A stretch of 10,194 nt of DNA, from positions 1-10,194 of the forward strand of contig DJMA01000043.1 of NCBI GenBank assembly GCA_002436415.1, written 5' to 3'. Under the pieces are notes generated by a model. It saw nothing but the letters and a program-made list of their open reading frames with translations, searched no databases and was not told the DNA's origin. This DNA is from Bdellovibrionaceae bacterium UBA6502. Its GTDB lineage: Bacteria > Bdellovibrionota > Bdellovibrionia > Bdellovibrionales > UBA840. Below are positions 1 through 5,811 of the stretch, piece after piece (within the stretch, counting starts at the first letter, position 1; each line of letters begins with the position of its first letter). The position numbers were made by a program, and so were the translations under genes.

Positions 1-1
1 T

Positions 2-121
2 CAGAAGGCCGGCTCATTCGAAGCCCTAAACCGAGGAGTTAAAAACAAACCCCAAAAAAAAGGACTTTCCCATAAAAAGAAAGCCCTCATCAAAAACAAA
101 AATTCTGTTTCTAAAACCTAG
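2..121 (+). CDS. possible 3' end of a convergent gene (partial)
   Basis: An open frame enters from the left edge and runs 39 codons to a TAG at 119-121. The predicted tail is strongly lysine-rich, with several KK and KKK runs. It would converge on the minus-strand operon and overlap its terminator and the stop codon of its last gene. A competing reading is the frame that starts at base 1 and stops at TAA 40-42; it gives a shorter tail that ends before the terminator. The window is too short to choose between them and I recognise no family. The entry records only that a plus-strand gene may end here. Confidence 0.25.
   Translation, partial: QKAGSFEALNRGVKNKPQKKGLSHKKKALIKNKNSVSKT
54..87 (-). 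terminator. Rho-independent terminator of the sppA-HIT-rhomboid operon
   Basis: On the minus strand a nine-pair stem (79-87 with 61-69, including one G-U pair) closes a nine-base loop and is followed directly by seven T (complement of 54-60). It lies about 30 nt beyond the stop codon of the small Gly-rich gene, where a transcript end is expected. The plus strand has no T-run after the stem, so it should act only on the leftward transcript. Confidence 0.85.
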
Positions 122-408
122 AAAGTAAAACCACCATTTTGACCACCGCCAAAACCGTTTCCACCACCGAAGCCACCTAGGCCTCCGAAGTCTACATTAG
201 AACCCATTCCGAAACCTTGATCCATAGCTTGTTGTGGAGCTGGAGTAGTTTCTACTTCGATCTCAAGCGCTTCTGCATTTGCAGCAGAGTCTTGCAAAGA
301 GTTTTCGAAAGAGCTTAGCTCTTCTTTAGTAACGATATTGTTTGTAAGATTAAAATCTTTCATACGAACATCAAATTTTAAATCATTGAAGGCTTTACGA
401 TAAGACAT
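118..408 (-). CDS. small protein with Gly/Phe-rich C-terminal tail, function unknown
   Basis: This encodes 96 residues. I chose the ATG at 406-408 because GGAG sits five bases upstream. A GTG two codons earlier (412-414) overlaps that Shine-Dalgarno and is unlikely to be used. Residues 1-60 are polar and probably partly helical. Residues 65-96 are low complexity, about half glycine with regularly spaced phenylalanines (FGG, GFGG) and a final GGFTF. No signal peptide, membrane segment or cysteine is visible. It is the last gene of the operon, 25 nt after the rhomboid stop and just before a strong terminator, so it is probably co-transcribed with the rhomboid and HIT genes. I do not recognise a family. 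The tail resembles flexible, self-associating Gly/Phe-rich segments in general, which is not evidence of a specific role. Confidence 0.75.
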   Translation of the reverse strand: MSYRKAFNDLKFDVRMKDFNLTNNIVTKEELSSFENSLQDSAANAEALEIEVETTPAPQQAMDQGFGMGSNVDFGGLGGFGGGNGFGGGQNGGFTF

Positions 409-433
409 GAACACTCCGTTAAATTATATATAT

Positions 434-1189
434 TTAGTTCCAATATTTAGGACCATCATCATCCGCTTTATCGTTATCTACCACTAATTTCAACTGCGGT
501 CCACCACGTTTATTACTCTTAGACCCTCTGTTTTTTTGTTTTTTGCGTGCGATATAGCTCAAAATCACAAAACCAGTAGCAAATCCACCTAAATGAGCCA
601 AATTAGCCACACCAGACTGCGCCCCTGTAATCATATACAAAATTTCGATCCCAGCGATGATCCATATAAACTGCTTGGCCTTTAGAGGGAACATCATCAT
701 AAAATAAATGGTTCTTTCGCTAAATAAGATTCCATAAGCCATCAAAAGGCCGAAAACCGCCCCTGAGGCTCCTACAACTGGTGATACTAAGTGAGTGATG
801 TTTCCGGTAATCATGGCCCACACACCGTAACCTACAACGTAAATTACTCCAGCTCCGAAACCACAAGCTAAATAATATTTAACAAAAAACTTCGTGCCCC
901 AGCGTTGCTCAAGCTCTGCTCCGAACCACCATAAAATAAGCATATTAAATAAAATATGAAAGGGATCAAGGCTATGCAAAAACTGGTAAGTGAAAACCTG
1001 CCAAACAAACCCCTTGCCGATTACGAGACCAGGAATCAATCCTAAATATTGGGTAATGGCCCCCATATTCCCTAGGATCATTTTACCAACTACCACCTGT
1101 AGAACCAACCAAATGGCTACATTTAAGATGATTAGTGTTTTCACTGCTCCTCGAAAAGGAATGCCAGAACCAATTGCTGCGCCTCTCAT
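434..1189 (-). CDS. rhomboid-family intramembrane serine protease
   Basis: This encodes 251 residues, a normal length for a GlpG-type rhomboid. Several hydrophobic segments span about 17-36, 62-92, 103-127, 134-156, 172-190 and 196-214. The catalytic dyad is visible: GASG with Ser142 and NLAHLGG with His199. The HxxxN motif that helps form the oxyanion site is His78/Asn82, in a hydrophobic helix ending WWFGAELE. Rhomboids cut transmembrane segments of other proteins within the inner membrane. The substrate cannot be read from sequence. The C-terminal 37 residues are a charged cytoplasmic tail, basic then acidic. The start is firm: AAGGAG lies five bases before the ATG and overlaps the HIT stop codon, so the two genes, 9 nt apart, are translationally close. 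It is the third gene of the sppA operon. Confidence 0.95.
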   Translation of the reverse strand: MRGAAIGSGIPFRGAVKTLIILNVAIWLVLQVVVGKMILGNMGAITQYLGLIPGLVIGKGFVWQVFTYQFLHSLDPFHILFNMLILWWFGAELEQRWGTKFFVKYYLACGFGAGVIYVVGYGVWAMITGNITHLVSPVVGASGAVFGLLMAYGILFSERTIYFMMMFPLKAKQFIWIIAGIEILYMITGAQSGVANLAHLGGFATGFVILSYIARKKQKNRGSKSNKRGGPQLKLVVDNDKADDDGPKYWN

Positions 1190-1198
1190 GAATACTCC

Positions 1199-2074
1199 TT
1201 ATTCTTCTAGCTTAAATTCTACCTGTTTCTCTCCTGCTGATCCAGGTAAACTTAATTGCTCCCCATCTACTTTAAAGTGTGGAGACAATTTTTTGTAGCT
1301 CTCAGCCAAAGATTCACTAATGACTCGACTCATGGCTATTGCCGGGAAGAAATTAGTGTCCCCTGCCCATCTTGGAATTATATGCCAATGTAAATGATCT
1401 GGAATCCCAGCACCAGCATCTCTGCCTAGATTTATTCCCGCATTCACACCGCCACAGTTGTAAACTTCTTTTAAAATAGCAACGGAACGCCTTAGCATCT
1501 TCATAATCTCTAGATATTCAGTTTCTCCAAGCTCTTCTAAGTTTCCAACATGCCTAACTGGCATCACCATAATGTGACCTACGTGGTAGGGATACTTATT
1601 TAAAATCACTTGAACGTGAGAATCCTTATATAGACTCAAACTTTCAAAAGCGGGTCCATAATTAGCGGCCGCACAAAATACACAAGAATCTGTTTTTGCA
1701 CGATTTAAATACTTAAACCTTTCGGGATTAAATATGACTTTTCGATCCGAAGGCCAGCCTTCCATATCTAGAGGAAGCTGGTTTTTCTTGGTTTTTTTTG
1801 TCGCCGACTTTACTTTTTTCGAGGCTTTCTTTTTAGCACTTTTCTTTTTCGTAGTAGCTAGCTTACTTACCTTAGCTTTGGTCGTTGTTTTCTTAGAAGT
1901 TTTCTTCTTAGTAGACTTCACTTTAGTTTGCTTTTTTGCGGCCGTTTTTTTACTAGCTACTTTTTTTGTGGCTTTCTTGGCGACTTTCTTCTTTGCAGGT
2001 GCTTTTTTTCTAGCACTTGTTTTTTTAGTCGCCTTCTTTTTTGAAACTACTTTCTTTGCTTTTTTCTTTGCCAT
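1199..2074 (-). CDS. HIT-family nucleotide hydrolase/phosphorylase with histone-H1-like lysine-rich N-terminal tail
   Basis: This encodes 291 residues. Residues from about 115 to 268 form a HIT domain. CVFC at 131-134 is a likely zinc-binding pair, and the histidine triad HLHWH at 227-231 is followed by IIPRW, with His229 the expected nucleophile. The layout is closest to the Ap4A phosphorylase/ATP adenylyltransferase-like branch, which acts on dinucleoside polyphosphates or related nucleotides. The exact substrate is unknown. Residues 1-97 are very unusual for the family: about 46 lysines, the rest mostly Ala, Thr, Ser and Val, one Arg, and no acidic residue, in AKK/TKK/SKK units like the tails of histone H1 or Hc1/Hc2. 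This may bind nucleic acid or polyphosphate (inference). The ATG at 2072-2074 has only a weak AGAAG upstream, 20 nt after the sppA stop. An internal start at Met104 has no Shine-Dalgarno, so the tail is probably translated. Confidence 0.92.
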   Translation of the reverse strand: MAKKKAKKVVSKKKATKKTSARKKAPAKKKVAKKATKKVASKKTAAKKQTKVKSTKKKTSKKTTTKAKVSKLATTKKKSAKKKASKKVKSATKKTKKNQLPLDMEGWPSDRKVIFNPERFKYLNRAKTDSCVFCAAANYGPAFESLSLYKDSHVQVILNKYPYHVGHIMVMPVRHVGNLEELGETEYLEIMKMLRRSVAILKEVYNCGGVNAGINLGRDAGAGIPDHLHWHIIPRWAGDTNFFPAIAMSRVISESLAESYKKLSPHFKVDGEQLSLPGSAGEKQVEFKLEE

Positions 2075-2094
2075 GTTCTTCTGTGCTCTCTGTT

Positions 2095-3012
2095 TTATTC
2101 AGCGTACTGCGGTAAAATAAACATTGGTTTCCCAAAGTTTTGTAAATGAAGCGTATCTTTTACAGCACTATATGGATTTAGCGCCTGCACTCTCTCCCCT
2201 AACATTTCAAAAAACTCTTCTGGAGTTTTTTGTGGTCGATAGACTTTTGGATTTTTACCTAAGCCTGTAGCTTCCCCAATCGCCGAAATAGCATCATGCA
2301 GTCCACCGATCTCATCAATGAAACCATATTGCTTAGCAAACACACCCGTAAAAACGCGCCCATCGGCTACCGCGGCTACTTTATCTCTTTGAATTTTTCT
2401 CCCAGTAACGATGTCATCAATGAATTGATTTAAACTTTCAGAAAGTAGAGCATTTAGATAAGTTTTTTCATCTTCACGCATAGAACGAAAATCACTTCCT
2501 GTATCCTTAAATCTTCCAGTGGTTAAATTAAAGCGTTTAATTTTGGCCCAGCTGTAAAGCTCTTCTAAGTTGGCAAAGTTCATAATCACACCGATAGAAC
2601 CTAAAAGACTTCCTTTATTGGCATAAATTTTAGAAGCTCCCATTGCCGCATAAAAAGCGCCTGAGGCCATCAAGCCATTGGCTGAAATGTAGATCGGCTT
2701 TTGCACGATGTCTCTCACTCGCATAATTTCAGAGTAAATTTCTTGGCTCGGTCCAACCACTCCTCCTGGAGAGTTCACCCGAACCACTACTCCTTTGATA
2801 TTGTCTTTTTCAGAATAATCCCTAATCTCCTTTAAAAACTTTTTACCGTCTAAAATTACGCCCTCTAACTCTAGCAACAAAATAGAGTCTTCAGCGAGTT
2901 GTTGCGTTGGCGTTTGTACTACCCCACTCAAAGAATTAAAAACGATAAAGGTACAGCCACCCATAAACGTTAAAATAATCATGCTAAATAAGAACCAAGG
3001 GTTTGCTTTCAT
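2095..3012 (-). CDS. sppA: signal peptide peptidase SppA, short S49 form
   Basis: This encodes 305 residues from the ATG at 3010-3012, preceded by GGAGG with five-base spacing. An in-frame TTG at 3061-3063 would add 17 residues but has no comparable binding site. One hydrophobic segment at about 6-26 anchors the protein in the inner membrane, and the rest should be periplasmic. The S49 (ClpP-fold) landmarks are visible: VNSPGG near residue 79, the nucleophile Ser117 in MASGAFYAA, GSIGVI near 138, and the general base Lys169 in GRFKDTGS. The Ser-Lys spacing of 52 matches that of the short single-domain SppA enzymes. The family degrades cleaved signal peptides and other membrane fragments. It is the first gene of a four-gene operon with the HIT and rhomboid genes and lies downstream of the rpsA terminator. 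Confidence 0.95.
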   Translation of the reverse strand: MKANPWFLFSMIILTFMGGCTFIVFNSLSGVVQTPTQQLAEDSILLLELEGVILDGKKFLKEIRDYSEKDNIKGVVVRVNSPGGVVGPSQEIYSEIMRVRDIVQKPIYISANGLMASGAFYAAMGASKIYANKGSLLGSIGVIMNFANLEELYSWAKIKRFNLTTGRFKDTGSDFRSMREDEKTYLNALLSESLNQFIDDIVTGRKIQRDKVAAVADGRVFTGVFAKQYGFIDEIGGLHDAISAIGEATGLGKNPKVYRPQKTPEEFFEMLGERVQALNPYSAVKDTLHLQNFGKPMFILPQYAE

Positions 3013-3031
3013 GAGAACCTCCGAGAGAATC

Positions 3032-3063
3032 AATATAAGACCAAATCCTCGCTCTTTTTTCAA
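3032..3063 (-). promoter_or_regulatory. candidate sppA promoter
   Basis: On the minus strand TTGAAA (3058-3063) lies 17 bases before TCTTAT (3035-3040); TATATT (3032-3037) at 20-base spacing is an alternative -10. Either would give a very short leader just containing the GGAGG at 3018-3022. The -10 matches are weak, so this is only a suggestion. A promoter is expected somewhere here because rpsA ends at a strong terminator. Confidence 0.3.
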
Positions 3064-3347
3064 GAAAAGCCAATCTTTTAAATGATTTAGTTGATGATGA
3101 TTGCTTCGATTTTACTCAACTTCCACTATCTATCACCTTTGGAGTTTTGGTATCTGGTACAAGGGCTTTAGTGCGCCTAATCTATCGAGTAGTTGAGTCA
3201 TTCACTAACAATCGAAGTCTTTTGATTACTTTTAAAAATAGAGCCCCTGATCTGGCATTTTCAGTTTTTTAAATCAGGGATATGAGAAAATTAATTTCAG
3301 GGAAGCTTTGTAAGAACAGCGCCAAAAAACTCTAAGCTCCAGCAAAC
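3064..3347. other. intergenic region between rpsA terminator and sppA, with nested inverted repeats
   Basis: No credible coding frame is seen here. The region holds two nested complementary pairs: CTTCGAT (3104-3110) with ATCGAAG (3211-3217), and ACTCAACT (3114-3121) with AGTTGAGT (3191-3198). These could fold a 114-base element on either strand. A separate pair, CCCTGAT (3245-3251) and ATCAGGG (3273-3279), closes a 21-base loop. No known riboswitch or small RNA was recognised. It could be a structured RNA, an sppA leader, or chance. Confidence 0.35.
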
Positions 3348-3378
3348 AAAAAAAGCCAGCTATCTCTAGCTGGCTTTT
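3348..3378 (-). terminator. Rho-independent terminator of rpsA
   Basis: A perfect 12-base inverted repeat (3351-3362 and 3367-3378, core AGCCAGCTA) closes a four-base loop. On the minus strand it runs into seven T (complement of 3348-3354). It begins 24 nt past the rpsA stop. The outer A/T pairs make it nearly symmetric, but the plus strand offers only a short T-run. Confidence 0.93.
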
Positions 3379-3401
3379 CGATTTTACTTATAATTTTAAG
3401 C

Positions 3402-5207
3402 TTAGTCTTGGTTAGGAACGTCAACGCCTTTAAGAGCGTCAGCGAACAAGTCACCCATTGTAGTCTTAGAAGTAGCTTTTGCTTTCTGAACATAGTCATC
3501 AACATTTTTGTTATCTTCTCTAAGCTTAACTAGTTTCGCAGACAATCCAATCTTACGAGCGTCTTGGTCGATAGTAATCACCTCAGCTTTGATTGAATCA
3601 CCAACGCTTACCACGTCTTCAGGCTTATCAACACGGTTAGTGCTTAGCTCAGAAATGTGGATTAGACCTTCGATGTCTTCTGTTAAATTAACAAATACAC
3701 CAAAGTCAGCGATTTTAGAAACTGTTACGTCAATTTGGCTACCGATTGGGTAAACACTTTCAACGTTTGACCAAGGGTCAGCTTCAAGTTGTTTTACACC
3801 TAGGCTGAAACGCTCGTTTTCAACGTCTACACCAAGTACAACAACTTTCAATTTGTCGCCTTTTTTGTATACTTCAGAAGGGTGGTTTACACGTTTTGTC
3901 CAAGAGAAGTCAGAGATGTGAACTAGTCCATCAATTCCTTCCTCAACACCTACGAATACACCAAAGTCAGTCACAGACTTAACTTCACCTTCGATGATAG
4001 TTCCAGGAGGGTAAGCTGCTTTCAACTCATCCCAAGGATTTGTTTCAAGTTGCTTCATACCTAGAGAGATACGACGGTTAGATGCATCGATTTCTAGAAC
4101 CACTACATCAACTTCGTCACCCACTTTTACTAATTGAGATGGGTGCTTAACACGTTTTGTCCAGCTCATCTCAGATACGTGGATTAAACCTTCGATTCCA
4201 TCACCTAAATCTACGAATGCACCGTAGTCAGCCATGTTCACGATTTCACCACGTAATTTAGTTCCTGGTGGGTACTTAGCTTTAACTTCTTCCCAAGGGT
4301 CAGTAGTTAACTGCTTAAGACCTAGAGATACTCTCTCTTTTTCGTTATCAAACTTAAGAACTTTTACTTCGATTTCTTCAGCCACTTTAATTAGCTCAGA
4401 AGGGTGTTTTACACGGCCCCAGCTCATGTCAGTGATGTGAAGTAATCCGTCCATTCCACCTAGATCGATGAATGCACCGTAGTCAGTGATATTTTTAACG
4501 ATACCTTTAACTACTGAACCTTCAGCTAACTGATCTAAAGTTTCTGCACGCATAGATTCTCTTTCTTCCTCAAGAAGTACTCTGCGAGAAAGAACGATGT
4601 TTCCACGTTTTTTGTTGAACTTTATTACTTTGAATTTCAATTTTTGACCGATGTAACCATCAAGGTTTCTTACCGGACGAAGATCAATTTGTGATCCTGG
4701 TAAGAAAGCTTTCACACCGATATCTACGCTCAAGCCACCTTTAACTTTCGCGATAACAAGACCTTCAACGATTTCTTCGCTCTCTGCAGCGCGAGAGATG
4801 TCGTTCCATGCACGAAGCATATCAGCCTTATCTTTAGAAAGCACAACCATACCGTTGTCATTCTCTAACTTCTGAATGTAAACTTCAACTTCGTCACCTT
4901 CCTTAACTGTAAGACTTCCGTCATAAGTTTTGAATTCGTTAACGTTAACTACACCTTCAGATTTGTAGTTGATGTCTACAACAACCCAGTCTTGTTGGAT
5001 ACTGATTACAGATCCTTTAACTACATCACCAACTGTGAAGTCAGCACCTTTATCTTCGCCTTTTAAAAGCTCAGAAAAAGAGTCTTTAACTCCGGATACG
5101 TCGAATGCTGTTGGGTTTGGTTTTACAGAAGAATCTTCTGCGTCTAGAAGTGCAAGAATCTTGGCGCGTTCTGCTTGCGCTTTGGTTAAATTTTCGTTAT
5201 TTGCCAA
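3402..5207 (-). CDS. rpsA: 30S ribosomal protein S1 (six S1 domains)
   Basis: This encodes 601 residues, somewhat longer than the approximately 557 of E. coli S1. Six S1 RNA-binding (OB-fold) domains lie at about 58-125, 143-208, 229-298, 314-385, 401-472 and 487-557. The last four carry the typical pattern DYGAF/DFGVF, then GL(L/I/V)H(I/V)S and a closing SLG(L/M/V)KQL. A charged 57-residue N-terminal extension and a 44-residue C-terminal tail flank them. S1 binds mRNA on the small subunit and helps initiation on structured or weak leaders. The start is TTG at 5205-5207, with an in-frame TAG immediately before it and GAGGAGG upstream; the first internal Met is residue 120, so TTG is the only sensible start. 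It is monocistronic by context, with its own promoter and a strong terminator. Confidence 0.98.
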   Translation of the reverse strand: MANNENLTKAQAERAKILALLDAEDSSVKPNPTAFDVSGVKDSFSELLKGEDKGADFTVGDVVKGSVISIQQDWVVVDINYKSEGVVNVNEFKTYDGSLTVKEGDEVEVYIQKLENDNGMVVLSKDKADMLRAWNDISRAAESEEIVEGLVIAKVKGGLSVDIGVKAFLPGSQIDLRPVRNLDGYIGQKLKFKVIKFNKKRGNIVLSRRVLLEEERESMRAETLDQLAEGSVVKGIVKNITDYGAFIDLGGMDGLLHITDMSWGRVKHPSELIKVAEEIEVKVLKFDNEKERVSLGLKQLTTDPWEEVKAKYPPGTKLRGEIVNMADYGAFVDLGDGIEGLIHVSEMSWTKRVKHPSQLVKVGDEVDVVVLEIDASNRRISLGMKQLETNPWDELKAAYPPGTIIEGEVKSVTDFGVFVGVEEGIDGLVHISDFSWTKRVNHPSEVYKKGDKLKVVVLGVDVENERFSLGVKQLEADPWSNVESVYPIGSQIDVTVSKIADFGVFVNLTEDIEGLIHISELSTNRVDKPEDVVSVGDSIKAEVITIDQDARKIGLSAKLVKLREDNKNVDDYVQKAKATSKTTMGDLFADALKGVDVPNQD

Positions 5208-5212
5208 CTAAT

Positions 5213-5220
5213 ACCTCCTC
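5213..5220 (-). promoter_or_regulatory. strong Shine-Dalgarno of rpsA serving a TTG start
   Basis: The minus strand reads GAGGAGGT, then five bases, then TTG. The triplet immediately before TTG is TAG in the same frame, so no upstream start is possible. The strong pairing probably offsets the weak start codon and keeps S1 expression sensitive to initiation. Confidence 0.85.
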
Positions 5221-5249
5221 TAGACCCGATAGGTGGCAATTCCCGTCGA

Positions 5250-5264
5250 ATCATAGTAAATTTT
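5250..5264 (-). promoter_or_regulatory. possible second (proximal) rpsA promoter -10
   Basis: TATGAT (minus strand, 5250-5255) overlaps a second copy of the 12-base sequence AAAATTTACTAT (5253-5264) that also surrounds the main -10 at 5314-5325. No good -35 lies 16-18 bases upstream, so promoter activity is doubtful. The repeat itself is exact. Confidence 0.3.
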
Positions 5265-5310
5265 CCGATTTTGCTGATGTATTTGGATTTCAGACGGTTC
5301 GGAGCATACC

Positions 5311-5338
5311 GTTATAGTAAATTTTAATACAAAGTCAA
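5311..5338 (-). promoter_or_regulatory. rpsA promoter (sigma-70 type)
   Basis: On the minus strand TTGACT (5333-5338) is followed after 16 bases by TATAAC (5311-5316), each a five-of-six match to consensus, with an A/T-rich spacer. Transcription would start near 5304, giving a leader of about 97 nt before the TTG start. A short dyad, ACGGT (5293-5297) with ACCGT (5308-5312), spans the -10 edge and start site and could be an operator or chance. Confidence 0.75.
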
Positions 5339-5340
5339 AG

Positions 5341-5811
5341 GCTAACTTATTAATCTTGCAAATAAAATAGGAAATAATCCGTGCCGTGAATGGCTCTCGC
5401 TAAGTAGCTGAAATCACGTGAAAGGCTCCACCCCGAAATACCAGCAGATATCAGATTGATTCACACCCGCGTAATAAGTAAAGAGCCACTCTTAAAGTTT
5501 TTAATCACTATGCAAAGGTTTCTTCAAAAAGACTAGCCTCTTTTTATAGAAACAAATTAGGCCGCGAGCTAGATTTAAAGATTCAACCCCAAGTTTCTAG
5601 AAAACACCGCAAATCTGCCTCTGTTCGATTTAAACTGGCCCATTTAATTGCGGATGGATTTAAGCTAAGTTCGCAATATATTTTTTTAAATTCATTGCAA
5701 GTCGGAACCTAATCCGGACAGATATGAATAACCTAAAAATTTCTCTGTATTGCGTGTTTCTATCCACAATTAAGTGGGCCAGTTTTTGCTCGATTAAAGA
5801 AAGCCATCCTA
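5341..5811. other. 471-bp region without a firm gene; contains a start-less open frame
   Basis: No gene with a start and ribosome binding site is seen. On the plus strand 5482-5712 is open for 76 codons to TAA but contains no ATG or GTG, and its only TTG is a few codons from the end. Its product would be rich in Lys, Arg and Ser (for example SRKHRKSASVRFK) and I do not recognise it. It may be a gene remnant or chance. The region also has an imperfect 12-base direct repeat (5386-5397 and 5418-5429, consensus GTGAANGGCTCY) and a 7-base inverted pair, TGGCTCT (5391-5397) with AGAGCCA (5482-5488). No terminator is obvious for the gene ending at 5812. Confidence 0.4.

Noticed and set aside
409..414. 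GTG start two codons upstream in the Gly-rich gene
   Set aside because: The GTG overlaps the GGAG that serves the ATG at 406-408.
1734..2120. Plus-strand frame rich in Phe, Leu, Val and Ala resembling a membrane protein
   Set aside because: It is the antisense of the lysine/alanine-rich tail of the HIT gene (AAG/AAA codons read backwards give CTT/TTT). It has no supported start.
3013..3063. Longer SppA start at TTG 3061-3063
   Set aside because: The ATG at 3010-3012 has GGAGG at ideal spacing; the TTG lacks a comparable site and overlaps the candidate -35.
3244..3270. Plus-strand terminator (short CTGA/TCAG stem before a T-run)
   Set aside because: The stem is only four pairs with a ten-base loop, and no plus-strand gene ends here.
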